Assembly: GCA_001647635.1 (NCBI GenBank)
Contig: CP014761.1
Span: forward strand, 2,356,001 to 2,420,000
From: Leifsonia xyli
GTDB lineage: Bacteria; Actinomycetota; Actinomycetes; Actinomycetales; Microbacteriaceae
DNA: 64,000 nt
Reading direction: 5' to 3'
Shown one piece after another: positions 1 through 8,313 of the stretch. The notes below the pieces were generated by a model. It saw only the letters and a list, made by a program, of their open reading frames with translations, did not search any database and had not been told where the DNA came from. Position numbers and translations under genes: made by a program. Position 1 is the first letter of the stretch; each line of letters begins with the position of its first letter.

Positions 1-1
1 G

Positions 2-469
2 CCCAACGGTGTCGAGCTGGCGACCATCCTTCAGCAGCGTGCTCCGCACGTCGCGGTGATGTTCCTGAGCAACCTGTCGCGGGACGCGGCTGCCGCCCAG
101 GCGCGGAGCACCGTCATGCACGCCTCCTTCGTCAACAAGGGGGCCGTGGAGTCGGTGGAGGAGCTCGTCGACGCCGCCGAGGCCGTGCTCGCCGACCGGC
201 CGGTCGCCCGCGAGCACGTGGGAACGGACGCGCGATCCCGCCTGCTGGCGCTGACCGCGGCGCAGCTCGAGACGACGCGGCTGCTCGCAGCGGGGCTGAC
301 CAACGCGGAGATCGCCCGGCGACGCAACGTGACCGTCCGCGCCGTGGAGAAGAGCGTCGAGCGCGTGTTCGCGGCGCTCGGGCTCGCGGGCGGCGAGCGG
401 ACGACGCCGCGGGTGGCCGCGGCGACCCTGTACGCGGCGACCTTCGGCGATCCGGCGACCGGGCTCTGA
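2..469 (+). CDS. NarL/LuxR-family response regulator (5' end outside window)
   Basis: This is the C-terminal part of a DNA-binding response regulator; the reading frame is open to the window edge, so its start and phospho-acceptor Asp lie upstream. The receiver-domain end is visible, with VMFLSN followed by the conserved lysine in FVNKGA. A LuxR-type helix-turn-helix follows (LTAAQLETTRLLAAGLTN, then EIARRRNVTVRAVEKSVERV). It should be phosphorylated by the sensor kinase encoded seven bases downstream and bind DNA as a dimer. The neighbouring kinase is frameshifted, so the pair may not be functional. The target genes are not evident. Confidence 0.85.
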   Translation, partial: PNGVELATILQQRAPHVAVMFLSNLSRDAAAAQARSTVMHASFVNKGAVESVEELVDAAEAVLADRPVAREHVGTDARSRLLALTAAQLETTRLLAAGLTNAEIARRRNVTVRAVEKSVERVFAALGLAGGERTTPRVAAATLYAATFGDPATGL

Positions 470-476
470 CCGGCGG

Positions 477-2152
477 ATGACGACGTTCCGCCGCTCGGTC
501 GCACGTTCGTACGGCCCGTATGCGATCACCTGGTGGACGTGGCTGCTCACCCTGCCCTTCGCCCTGACGGTGATGTCCGGACTCCAGTACGTGACCGGCG
601 GACCGCTCGCGGTGCTCGCCGTCGCCGCCCTGCAGCACGCGATCCTCGGCGGAGTGCTCCTCCTCGGCGTGGTCGTGCTGCGCGAGGTCCGGGGACGCGG
701 GCGCCCGCTCGCCGTGTACGCGGTCTTCGCCGTGGTCGGCGCGGTGCGTCCGCTGTTGTTCCTCGAGGCCGGCGGTCTGCTCGGGATTCCGGTCGCCCCC
801 GGCGATCTGGCCGGCCGGATCGTCGTCAATCTGGTGGTCTGCGGCGTGGTCTTCGCGCTGATCGCCGTCGGGGTCGACGTGGTGCACGAGCATCGCGGGG
901 TGTTCCGCCGCCTCCGGGCGGCGCAGCGCGCCTCGGAACTCGATGTCGAATGCGCGGCGGAGAGGCTCCGCCGACTGCGGAGCACCGCGGTCGACGAGGT
1001 GCTGTCGGCGATGGAGGAGGCGGCCGCCGCCGTTTCCGTGGAGCGCCTGGAACCGCGCGAAGCGGCCCGCGTGCTACGCGAACTCGCCGAAGACGTCGTG
1101 CGACCGGCGAGTCATCGCGTCTACAGCGACGAGCTGGCCCAGGACATCCCCGACGCTGAGCCGCTCGGCCGCGGCGAGTGGTCCGGCTCGGTGATCGGCG
1201 GGATGCGCGCCGCGCCCCCGTCAACACCGCGCTGCTGTACAACGCGCTGGTCGTGCCGTTCGGGCTAACGCTGTTCGGGCCGTGGAGCCTCCTCCCGCTC
1301 GCGAGCGGTTTCGTGGTCCTCCTGGCGGCGGGTGCCGCCGCGACCGCGGTGCCGCTGCCCTCGCGGCCCTCGCTGCGACTCGGAACGCTCGTCCTGCTCT
1401 CCGCCTCGGTCGGCATCCTTCTGGCCGCGGCCAGTGCGCTGGGTCTGGCGCTGACCGGCCAGGACGAGGCGTCGGCCTGGTTCGAGGCGCTCACGTACCC
1501 GGTCATCGCGCTGGGCGTCGCCCTCGTGTCGTCGCTGTCGCAACGCGTCCGCAGCGACCAGGCCGAGCTGGAGCAGGCCCTGCAGGTCAACATCGGCGCC
1601 GCCGCGCGGATCCGCGCCGAATACGACCGCGAGCGCGCATCCCTCGCCCGGCTCCTGCACGCGGGCGTGCAGTCGGAGCTGATCGCCGGCGCGCTCGCCC
1701 TGACGGCCGGGGCCGCCGACGGCTCGCACACCGCCGCCCTGCGCATCGCCGAGGTCGTCGGCCGGGCACGGGATGCCCTTCGCGGCGGTCGCGAGGAACC
1801 ACATGCCGCCGACGAGGTCCGTGCCCTCGTGGAGAGCTGGTCGTCGGCGATCGAGCTCCGCGCTCGCTATGGGGACGACGTGTGGCGGCGCCTGGCCGAC
1901 CCGGCACGAGCCTCCGCCGTCGTCGACGCCGTCTCCGAAGGACTCGCCAACGCGGTCCGCCACGGGGACGGCTCCCTCGTCGAGGTCGAGCTGCGGGCGA
2001 GCGGACGAGACGGCGTGGAGGTCGTGATCGCCTCCGGCGGAAGCCTCGACACGCGCGGCCCGGGCATCGGTCTGCGACAACTCGCAGAGCGCGGGACCGT
2101 CGCACTCCGCGAGCTCGCCGGGCGTGTCGAGCTCACCGTCGCCATCCCCTGA
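477..2152 (+). pseudogene. Sensor histidine kinase (HisKA_3 type), frameshifted
   Basis: Two consecutive frames together encode one NarL-partner sensor kinase of about 558 residues. The first frame (477 to about 1217) gives several membrane helices and a charged helical linker. The second (about 1220 to 2152) gives further helices, an H-box (ARLLHAGVQSELIAGAL) with the phospho-accepting His, and an ATPase domain with an N-box (SEGLANAVRHGDG) and a GPGIGL G-box. The frames join at a run of five C at 1215-1219: one extra C restores APPVNTALLYN. The heptamer is not a canonical -1 slippery site, so I treat this as an indel (real or a sequencing error). It directly follows its response regulator gene. 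Confidence 0.8.
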
Positions 2153-2312
2153 CCGGCGGCTGGGAACGGCGTCGTACCAGCCGTACCGCGCGGTGCCCCA
2201 TCGCCTCGGCGCACCTAGATTCTCAAGGGACGGCGCCTTCCCGCCGCCATGGTTCCGGATGGGGGCCCCTGCGTGACCCGAACGCGCGGGATGAGCCCCC
2301 GGCCGGGATCTA

Positions 2313-2343
2313 TTCGTCTGCATTGATGGAACATCCAGACGAA
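2313..2343. promoter_or_regulatory. 8-bp perfect inverted repeat in the leader of the exported M15-like gene
   Basis: TTCGTCTG (2313-2320) and CAGACGAA (2336-2343) are exact reverse complements separated by 15 bases. The site lies about 80 bases before the likely start of the downstream gene. It could be a regulator-binding site or a leader hairpin. There is no T-run, so it is not an obvious terminator. The rest of 2153-2423 shows no recognisable riboswitch. Confidence 0.4.
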
Positions 2344-2423
2344 ATCGGGTAGAAAAGAACGTACGCTTTCGCGCCGTCCCGGTGCGTCGACCCCGACCGA
2401 CCTCCCCAGGAAGACCCAGCAGC

Positions 2424-3512
2424 TTGCCCCAGTCCACTCCTTCCGTGCGGCCTCGCCGCGCAGCAAAGGCACCCATCGTGGTGGATGTGGAACAGCAGAC
2501 GGAACTTTCGGCCGACCCGGTCAGCGCGTTCACCACACCCGAGCAGCTGAGCGCCGCGCAGCCCTTCACCAGCCGCCGTGCCGCCCTCGAGGCTGAGCGC
2601 AGCCGGCCGCGCAAGAAGGAGCGCGCCGTAACTGAGCGCGCCGTCCCGGAGCGTGCCGTCCGCGAGCGCATCGTCGTCAAGCCGAAGCGTGCCGAGCGCG
2701 CGCCGAAGGCCGCCCGCGTCACCCGCTCCGAGCGTCCGGCTCGCGCGCCGCGCGTCCGCACTCCGCATCCGGAGCGCCGCCGCTGGGGCGTGCACGCCGT
2801 CGTCATGGTGGCGCTCGCCGCGTTCTTCGGCACCGCCGCACTCCCCGCGTACGCCACGACGGGCGAGGGCTCGACCGTCGGCGCCGCGCGCACGGCTCTC
2901 GCGGTGCAGACGCTCACCGGAGGCGGCGTCACGCAGGTCGTCGCCCGCGACGGCCTCGCCATCCAGGAGAGCCCGCAGGCGCTCGACTCGACCATGAACA
3001 CCACGGTGTCTCCGACCGTGCAGGCGCTCGCCGTGCAGATCATGGGCGCCGTGGCGTCCGGCCGTCTGGTCGGCTCGACGCCCAACCACATCCCTGAGAT
3101 CGCCGACCTCGCCGAGGGCCACGCGGTGCCTGGCTGCGGCGTCGACTACCGCGTGCTGCAGGCCATCTCGGTCGCCCTCGACAACTTCAACCAGGTCGGC
3201 GTCAGCGACATCAACCGCCATTGCACGGGCCAGATCGAGGGCGCGGGCACCGACTCCGCCCACTACGCCGACGGCGGCGGCCACGCGGTCGACTTCTACC
3301 TGCTCAACGGCTCTCCGCTTACCGGTGGAGACGCCAAGTCGGTCGAGCTCATCAAGATCCTCGACCCGCTGGTCCCGAACGGCACCGGCCTCGGCCAGAT
3401 CGGCTGCCGCTCGTCGATGGACCTCTCGAACTTCAAGCCGTTCGACGACACCTGCAACCACCTGCACATCGACTTCCTCAAGTCGGACGGCGCCACCCTC
3501 CGCTACGGCTGA
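2424..3512 (+). CDS. Exported protein with a peptidase-M15-like C-terminal domain
   Basis: I place the start at a TTG ten bases after AGGAAG, giving 362 residues; a GTG at 2382 in the same frame is the alternative. The first ~120 residues are Arg/Lys/Ala-rich and should be cytoplasmic. They are followed by one hydrophobic segment (HAVVMVALAAFFGTAAL) ending in an Ala-x-Ala-like site. The C-terminal domain carries SAHYADGGGHAVDF and, near the end, CNHLHIDF. That layout of S-x-H, H-A-V-D and H-x-H resembles zinc-binding D-Ala-D-Ala peptidases (M15/Hedgehog-like fold), suggesting a role in peptidoglycan. The family assignment is an inference from motifs. No partner gene is adjacent. Confidence 0.65.
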   Translation: MPQSTPSVRPRRAAKAPIVVDVEQQTELSADPVSAFTTPEQLSAAQPFTSRRAALEAERSRPRKKERAVTERAVPERAVRERIVVKPKRAERAPKAARVTRSERPARAPRVRTPHPERRRWGVHAVVMVALAAFFGTAALPAYATTGEGSTVGAARTALAVQTLTGGGVTQVVARDGLAIQESPQALDSTMNTTVSPTVQALAVQIMGAVASGRLVGSTPNHIPEIADLAEGHAVPGCGVDYRVLQAISVALDNFNQVGVSDINRHCTGQIEGAGTDSAHYADGGGHAVDFYLLNGSPLTGGDAKSVELIKILDPLVPNGTGLGQIGCRSSMDLSNFKPFDDTCNHLHIDFLKSDGATLRYG

Positions 3513-3521
3513 TCCGGCCGC

Positions 3522-4178
3522 TCAGCCGAAGAGGTTGAGCGCCGCCCACTGCACGAGGATGACGGTCTTGCCGTCGGCGATACGGCCGTCGGCCACCCAG
3601 TCCAGCGCCTCGTCGTAGGGGACGACCACGGGCTCGATCTCCTCGCCCTCGTCGGCCACCCCGCCGCCGCCGTCGATGTCGGCCGGCACGTACGGCGCCG
3701 CGTAGAAGTGCACGCGCTCGGTCACCGAGCCCGGGCTCATGTACAGGTCGAACAGGTGGGTCAGCTCGCCGATCCGCACGCCGAGCTCCTCCGCGGCCTC
3801 CCGGCGGATCGCCTCCTCGGGGCTGTCGCCGTCGAGCAGCCCGGCCGCCGACTCCACCAGCATCCCGTCCGGGTGCCCGTTCACGTAGGCCGGGAAGCGG
3901 AACTGCCGGGTGAGCAGCAGGCTGCGGCCGTGGGGGTCGTACAGCAGCACGGTCGCGCCGTTGCCCCGGTCGTAGGTCTCGCGGGACTGCGTCGTCCAGC
4001 TGCCGTCGCGCCCCCGATAGTCGAAGGTGGTGCGGCGGAGGACGTGCCAGCCGTCGGAGGTGACCTCGACGTCGCGGATGCGCACATCCGGGTTGCCGTC
4101 GAGTTCACGGCCCGTGCTGTGCAGCCCGGTGCGTCCGCGGCTGTCGGGGTGGTCGTGGCCGGGTCGCGCGTCGCTCAT
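3522..4178 (-). CDS. NUDIX hydrolase, NudK/ADP-ribose pyrophosphatase-like
   Basis: This 218-residue protein contains a Nudix box, GLLDGDSPEEAIRREAAEEL followed by GV, which binds the divalent metal and positions a nucleoside diphosphate substrate for hydrolysis. The upstream half (VLLYDPHGRSLLLTRQFRFP, then YVNGHPDG) matches the ADP-sugar / GDP-mannose pyrophosphatase branch, where PG-x-x-x-E-x-x elements and an acidic tail bind substrate. The exact nucleotide sugar cannot be read from sequence. It is cytoplasmic and convergent with the preceding exported protein, 9 bases apart. Confidence 0.85.
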   Translation of the reverse strand: MSDARPGHDHPDSRGRTGLHSTGRELDGNPDVRIRDVEVTSDGWHVLRRTTFDYRGRDGSWTTQSRETYDRGNGATVLLYDPHGRSLLLTRQFRFPAYVNGHPDGMLVESAAGLLDGDSPEEAIRREAAEELGVRIGELTHLFDLYMSPGSVTERVHFYAAPYVPADIDGGGGVADEGEEIEPVVVPYDEALDWVADGRIADGKTVILVQWAALNLFG

Positions 4179-4197
4179 TCTTCGAGGCTAGCGGGCC

Positions 4198-5253
4198 TCA
4201 GTGCTTCACGCCGGTCCGGTACTTCCGTCGGAGATCGCGCGCTGCCAGGATGTCGCCGGCGTGCGCTTCGCGCGCCTTCAGCAGCGCCTTGTCCGATTTG
4301 AGGGGGAGCCGCAGCACATCGTCCGCTTCGATGCCCGCCACCAGCTCGCGTGCCCGTTCCACCTCGGAGTCGAGCTCGGCGCCGAAGAGGAGCGCGTTGT
4401 TGGCGATCCAGATCCACAGCAGGAACACGATGATCCCGGCGAGAGCGCCGTAGGTGCGGTCGTAGTTGCCGAAGTTGCCGACGTAGAAGGCGAACCCGGC
4501 CGACGCGATCCCGAGCACCACGATCGCCGCGATCGACCCGGGGGTCAGCCAGCGGATCCGCGGATGCTTGATGTTCGGCGTCGCCGCGTACAGCACCGCC
4601 ACCAGCAGGACGATCACGACGATCACGATCGGCCAGCGGATGATCGACCACGCGATCACGAAGGCGTCGCTCAGCCCGATCAGGCTTCCGAGGAACTGCG
4701 CCACCGGACCGGAGACCACCAGCAGCAGCGCCAGGAGCGACATGAGCACCAGCGCCAGCAAGGTCACACCGAGCTGCACCGGCCGCAGCGTGAAGAACGT
4801 CCGGCCTTCCTGCACGCCGTAGACGCGGTTGAGCGCGCGGCCGAAGGCGCCGACGTAGCCCGACGCCGACCAGACGGCGCCGACGATTCCGATGACGAGG
4901 GCCCAGCCTGTCGCGGGGGACGACGCGAGGCCCTGGATCGGTCCCTTCAGCACGTCGGCGATTCCCGGGGCCAGGTCGTCGATCATCCCGAACAGCGCAT
5001 CGATGCCCGCCTTGCTCTGCCCGACGATCCCCAGGAGGCTGACGAGTGCCAGCAGCGCGGGGAACAGCGACAGCACCGCGAAGTAGGTCAGCCCGGCGGC
5101 GAGGTCGGTGGCCTGATCTGTGGAGTAGCTGCGCATCGTCCGCTTGAGGATGAACCCCCACGGCAGGCGGTACCAGGGAAGGCTGTTACGGTCCTCGATC
5201 CGCCGCACCGCCTTGGCGCGGTCGCTGCCCACGCCTCCGCGGTCAGCCGGCAC
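4198..5253 (-). CDS. YihY/BrkB family inner-membrane protein
   Basis: The protein has 351 residues and about six membrane helices in its first 300, beginning after an amphipathic stretch (LPWYRLPWGFILKRTMRSYS). It carries the family signature DLAAGLTYFAVLSLFPALLA and a charged cytoplasmic tail. Members of the YihY/BrkB family are widespread envelope proteins without a settled biochemical role; the old RNase BN label is wrong for this family. The GTG start overlaps the 3' end of the DUF3618 gene by 11 bases, so it is the last gene of a holin-like / DUF3618 / BrkB operon. Confidence 0.88.
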   Translation of the reverse strand: MPADRGGVGSDRAKAVRRIEDRNSLPWYRLPWGFILKRTMRSYSTDQATDLAAGLTYFAVLSLFPALLALVSLLGIVGQSKAGIDALFGMIDDLAPGIADVLKGPIQGLASSPATGWALVIGIVGAVWSASGYVGAFGRALNRVYGVQEGRTFFTLRPVQLGVTLLALVLMSLLALLLVVSGPVAQFLGSLIGLSDAFVIAWSIIRWPIVIVVIVLLVAVLYAATPNIKHPRIRWLTPGSIAAIVVLGIASAGFAFYVGNFGNYDRTYGALAGIIVFLLWIWIANNALLFGAELDSEVERARELVAGIEADDVLRLPLKSDKALLKAREAHAGDILAARDLRRKYRTGVKH

Positions 5254-5521
5254 GCCCGCGCCTCCGCACGAGCAGCGTGGCGATCCCGGCCGCCGCGCCG
5301 GTCAGGATGAGGAAGAAGCCGGCGAAGAAGGCCGGATGAGAACGGATCTGCACCCGGATGTTGAAGGTCGCGAAGAGGTCGTCGAGCGTGCTCGCGAGCT
5401 CGTCGCGGGTGACCTCCAGGTCGAGCTTCAGCGTGTTGATGCCCGCGCCCTCCGGGACCGGCGGGCGTCCGGCCGGCCGCTGACCCTGGCGGCTGATCGA
5501 CGGTGTCGTCTCGTTGGTCAC
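5243..5521 (-). CDS. DUF3618 small membrane protein
   Basis: A 92-residue protein that starts with GTG within a GTGA overlap with the preceding holin-like gene. Its central segment (LEVTRDELASTLDDLFATFN) is the DUF3618 motif, R-x-x-L-x-x-T-L-x-x-L, and it is followed by one membrane helix (FFAGFFLILTGAAAGIATLL) and an Arg-rich end. The function of the family is unknown. The genes are regularly found with holin-like and YtxH-like envelope genes in actinobacteria. A paralogous DUF3618 gene lies at 53717-53932. Confidence 0.8.
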   Translation of the reverse strand: MTNETTPSISRQGQRPAGRPPVPEGAGINTLKLDLEVTRDELASTLDDLFATFNIRVQIRSHPAFFAGFFLILTGAAAGIATLLVRRRGRAG

Positions 5522-5946
5522 GGCTGCTCCCCCTTCAGGGCCTTGGCGTCGGCGCTCAGCTCGCTGCCGAGGTCGTCGGGGACCGGGGGGACGCCCTTCT
5601 TGAGGCTGCGCATCCCGATCAGGCCGAGAACGACGGCGATGACGATCAGGATGACGCCCACGATGATCGCAGCCAGCCAGGCCGGGAGGATGAGAGCGAA
5701 GCCGAGCACGGCGGCCGTGATCAGCACGCCGAACGCGAAGAAGAGGAACAGCAGCGCGCCGACGAGCATCCCGGCGCCGATGCCCGCGGCCTTCGCCTTC
5801 GCCGCCATCTCGGCCTTGAAGAGGGCGAGCTCGGTCGAGATCAGCCGGCGCAGCTGGGCCACGAGGTCCTTGGTCAGCTCGGGGAGCGGACGAAGGCCCC
5901 GGGTGGTGCGGCGGCGCTCGCGCGGCAGCGGTGGCGTGTCGGCCAT
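5518..5946 (-). CDS. Phage-holin-superfamily-like membrane protein (actinobacterial housekeeping type)
   Basis: This 142-residue protein has a basic N-terminus and an amphipathic helix (LVAQLRRLISTELALFKAEM). Two hydrophobic segments follow (about residues 60-85 and 90-112), then a charged tail ending DAKALKGEQP. It belongs to the small holin-like family found in Actinobacteria outside any prophage, and no phage genes surround it. It is the first gene of a three-gene operon with DUF3618 and BrkB genes. A close paralogue at 53308-53727 has the same organisation and the same DADALKG-like tail. Confidence 0.8.
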   Translation of the reverse strand: MADTPPLPRERRRTTRGLRPLPELTKDLVAQLRRLISTELALFKAEMAAKAKAAGIGAGMLVGALLFLFFAFGVLITAAVLGFALILPAWLAAIIVGVILIVIAVVLGLIGMRSLKKGVPPVPDDLGSELSADAKALKGEQP

Positions 5947-6034
5947 CGGGTCGGGCTCCTCTCAGACGCTGGTAGGCCGAACGTACCCCAGTGGCTCGCA
6001 CGAGTGAACCCGTGGGATGGTGCACACTAGGGGC

Positions 6035-6559
6035 ATGAACGGCAGCGAGCGGGCGGGACGCGGCGGCATCCTGGCGGCGGTGGTCCCCGGACAACCGGTC
6101 GCCGTCCTCGAGCAGGCGGCCCGCCTGGCCGATGATCTCGACCTCCCACTCGTGTGCGCGAACGTCGACCCCGACCGCTATGTGGTCTCGAGCTACGTCG
6201 ACGGCACGGTGGTCGCGCTGCCGTACGACCCGGACCTGCCCGAGACGGAGGAGAAGCGGTTCGACCCGGACCTCGAAGCGCGCATCCGGTCCGTGCTCGA
6301 CGGCCGCGGCATCCCGTATTCGCTGCAGCAGCTCGCGGGTGACCCGGCGTGGTCGCTGGCGCGCTTGGCCGACGACATCGACGCGCGCTACATCGTCGTC
6401 GGGACGCGCGAGGCAGGCCTGCGGGGGAGCGTTCGGGAGTTCTTCAACGGCTCGGTCGCGGTGCACCTGGCCCACCGGCAGCACCGTCCGGTCATCGTCG
6501 TCCCGCTCAACCCGCAGCCGGGAGCCCAGCGCTTCCCGTGGGAAGACACGCCGGTCTAG
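6035..6559 (+). CDS. Universal stress protein (UspA family)
   Basis: The 174-residue protein starts at the ATG at 6035, six codons inside a longer open frame, because AGGGG lies just upstream. It has the Usp fold order: a first strand (GGILAAVVPGQP), a central helix region (SLARLADDIDARYIVVGTRE) and a terminal GSVAVHLAHRQHRPVIVVP. The last element resembles the G-x(9)-G(S/T)V-x-H-L-A nucleotide-binding signature, with the glycines partly changed. Usp proteins are cytoplasmic and bind ATP or AMP under stress. Its stop overlaps the GTG start of the fluoride channel gene, implying co-transcription. Confidence 0.8.
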   Translation: MNGSERAGRGGILAAVVPGQPVAVLEQAARLADDLDLPLVCANVDPDRYVVSSYVDGTVVALPYDPDLPETEEKRFDPDLEARIRSVLDGRGIPYSLQQLAGDPAWSLARLADDIDARYIVVGTREAGLRGSVREFFNGSVAVHLAHRQHRPVIVVPLNPQPGAQRFPWEDTPV

Positions 6560-7005
6560 TGCCGGCCGACCGCCCCCGGGCCCCGCTGCATCTGCGGCCG
6601 CGCTCCCTCCTGCTCGTCTTCGTCGGCGGCGCCGTCGGCACGGCGCTGCGCTACCTGCTGACCCTGTCCGTTCCTCCGGTGGACGGCGTCCCTCTCATCA
6701 CCCTGCTGATCAACATCACCGGCGCGTTCGTGCTCGGCTGGCTCCTGCAGACCCTCGCGCTGCGCGGGCCGGATGACGGCGCACGGCGCGACGTGCGCCT
6801 GTTCGCCGGGACGGGCATCCTCGGCGGGTACACGACGTACAGCTCCCTGGCGGTGGACACCGATGGGCTGATCGCCGCGCAGAGCGTCGGGCTCAGCATC
6901 CTGTACGCGGCGGCGACCATCCTCATGGGGGCGCTCGCGTCGATCGGCGGCATCGCGCTCGCGTCCGCCATCGCGCGGCGCCGGGCGGCGGGGGGACGAT
7001 CGTGA
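6559..7005 (+). CDS. crcB: Fluoride channel subunit CrcB/FluC (first of pair)
   Basis: A 148-residue four-helix membrane protein. It begins at a GTG whose G is the last base of the upstream stop codon. Family motifs are present: GGAVGTALRYLLTL, then ITLLINITGAFVLGWLL with the conserved Asn, and GILGGYTTYSSLAVD with the G-G-x-T-T-x-S-S motif. FluC subunits form antiparallel dual-topology dimers that export F-. The neighbouring gene encodes a second subunit, so this organism probably makes a heterodimer. I could not find the conserved core of a fluoride riboswitch upstream. Confidence 0.9.
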   Translation: MPADRPRAPLHLRPRSLLLVFVGGAVGTALRYLLTLSVPPVDGVPLITLLINITGAFVLGWLLQTLALRGPDDGARRDVRLFAGTGILGGYTTYSSLAVDTDGLIAAQSVGLSILYAAATILMGALASIGGIALASAIARRRAAGGRS

Positions 7006-7379
7006 CCGCGCTCCTGGTCATCGCGGTCGCCGCAGCGGGCGGGGTCGGCGCGGTCGCCCGGCTCGTGTTGGACGGACTGCTGCGGTCGTGGCTCCGCATC
7101 GGCTATCCGATCGGTACGACCGTCATCAACGTGACCGGTTCGTTCCTGCTCGGCCTGGTCACCGGACTCGCGCTCGTCCACGGCCTGCCACCGGAATGGC
7201 GCGCGGTGCTCGGCACCGGCTTCCTGGGCGGCTACACCACCTTCAGCACCGCGAGCTACGAGACCGTGCGGCTCGCGCAGCAGCGGCGCTACCGGGCAGC
7301 ACTCGTCAACGGCGTCGGGATGCTGGTTCTCGCGCTCGCCGCAGCCGGGCTCGGGCTGTGGCTGGGCCAGCTGGCCTGA
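7002..7379 (+). CDS. crcB: Fluoride channel subunit CrcB/FluC (second of pair)
   Basis: This 125-residue protein starts at a GTGA overlap with the first crcB gene. It shows the same four-helix plan with AAGGVGAVARLVLDGLL, GTTVINVTGSFLLGLVTG and GFLGGYTTFSTASYET. The TTFST motif carries the phenylalanine that usually lines the F- pathway, whereas the first subunit has TYSS at this position, which suggests division of labour in a heterodimer. The role is fluoride efflux across the cytoplasmic membrane. Confidence 0.92.
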   Translation: MTALLVIAVAAAGGVGAVARLVLDGLLRSWLRIGYPIGTTVINVTGSFLLGLVTGLALVHGLPPEWRAVLGTGFLGGYTTFSTASYETVRLAQQRRYRAALVNGVGMLVLALAAAGLGLWLGQLA

Positions 7380-7385
7380 CGCCCG

Positions 7386-7748
7386 TCAGTCCTGGTCGGG
7401 CTCCTGCTCCATCCACCACTCGGTGAACTCCTCGGCCCGCCCGTCCTCGGCGAGGCGGATGATCCACAGGTTGCTGTAGATCGGACCGTCGCGGTAGTCG
7501 GTGACGCCCTCGACGAAGTACACCGGACCGTCCCGGCCCAGCAGCCGCCACTCGAAGGTCGCGGCTCCTGGGTCGTCCTGGGCGTCGAGCCAGCCCTCGA
7601 CGATCTCCTCGTAGCCGTCCCACGGTTCGGCGAACGGCTCGGTGCGGTAGCTCGCATCCTCGGTGAACAGTGCCCGGATGTCGTCGGGGTCGTTGCTCTC
7701 CCACGCGCGTCGGTACAGGTCGATCCAGCTGGTGATCGCGTCCGCCAT
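7386..7748 (-). CDS. SnoaL/NTF2-like domain protein
   Basis: The start chosen at 7748 gives a compact 120-residue protein. It has the cone-shaped NTF2-like pattern: an N-terminal helix (ITSWIDLYRRAWESNDPDDI) and ALFTEDASYRTEPF, followed by alternating strands (ATFEWRLLG, PVYFVEGVTDY, YSNLWIIRL). The family includes polyketide cyclases and small isomerases but also many binding proteins, and nothing here fixes the substrate. It is convergent with the second fluoride channel gene, six bases away. Confidence 0.7.
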   Translation of the reverse strand: MADAITSWIDLYRRAWESNDPDDIRALFTEDASYRTEPFAEPWDGYEEIVEGWLDAQDDPGAATFEWRLLGRDGPVYFVEGVTDYRDGPIYSNLWIIRLAEDGRAEEFTEWWMEQEPDQD

Positions 7749-7794
7749 GCCCCCGTTATACGCCCTGGTGCGGGGCACCGCTACGCTGGGCCGC

Positions 7795-8298
7795 ATGCGG
7801 GAGCCGTTCGACGCGTGGTCCGAGTTCAACGTCGCCGTCGCGGGTGCGGGCGCGGCGCTGGGCGGTCTCCTGATCGTCGCGCTGTCGGTGAACATCCGCA
7901 CGATCGCCCAGTCGCGTGGCCTCGCCGCTCGCGCCGGAGCGTCCATCGCCTCCCTCATCCTCGGCGTCGCACTCTGCTGCCTGGCCCTCATCCCGGGTCA
8001 GGAGCCGCTCGGCTACGGCATCCAAGTGCTGGTCGGAACCGTGCTGTGCGGTTTCGTGGTCGTGCGTTCGGCTCTCGCGGTGCGGCGGGATGCGGTGCAG
8101 ACGGGCTTCGGCCGGTACACCGTCGAGCGTGTGGCGCTCTTCGCGGCGCCGCCCGTGCTCTACGCGGTCGGCGGACTGCTCCTGGTCGGGCTGCATCCCG
8201 CGCAGGTCGGGCTCGTCGTGGTGGCGGTCGGGACCATCCTCGCCATCGTCACGACCGTGCTGTTCTCGTGGGTGGCGCTGGTGGAGGTGCTGCGCTGA
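7795..8298 (+). CDS. Small integral membrane protein, unknown function
   Basis: A 167-residue protein with about five membrane helices (for example NVAVAGAGAALGGLLIVALS and VGLVVVAVGTILAIVTTVLF) and short loops. I recognise no catalytic or transport motif. The ATG at 7795 is preferred because longer in-frame extensions run into the divergent upstream gene. It is a single gene, divergent from the NTF2-like gene and convergent with the MarR gene. Confidence 0.65.
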   Translation: MREPFDAWSEFNVAVAGAGAALGGLLIVALSVNIRTIAQSRGLAARAGASIASLILGVALCCLALIPGQEPLGYGIQVLVGTVLCGFVVVRSALAVRRDAVQTGFGRYTVERVALFAAPPVLYAVGGLLLVGLHPAQVGLVVVAVGTILAIVTTVLFSWVALVEVLR

Positions 8299-8313
8299 CG
8301 CGTCGGGCCGGCC

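Noticed and set aside
1209..1225. Programmed -1 ribosomal frameshift in the sensor kinase
   Set aside because: The site does not fit X-XXY-YYZ and I see no strong downstream stem at the proper spacing; an indel is simpler.
2153..2423. c-di-AMP (ydaO-type) riboswitch before a cell-wall-related gene
   Set aside because: The conserved core elements are not recognisable; only a simple inverted repeat is visible.
5243..5946. Prophage lysis module
   Set aside because: Only a holin-like fold is present; no endolysin, structural or integrase genes are nearby, and the genes follow the actinobacterial envelope cassette pattern.
5947..6034. Fluoride riboswitch before the UspA-crcB-crcB unit
   Set aside because: I could not find the conserved GGNGAUGG-type core or pseudoknot partner in the short divergent gap.
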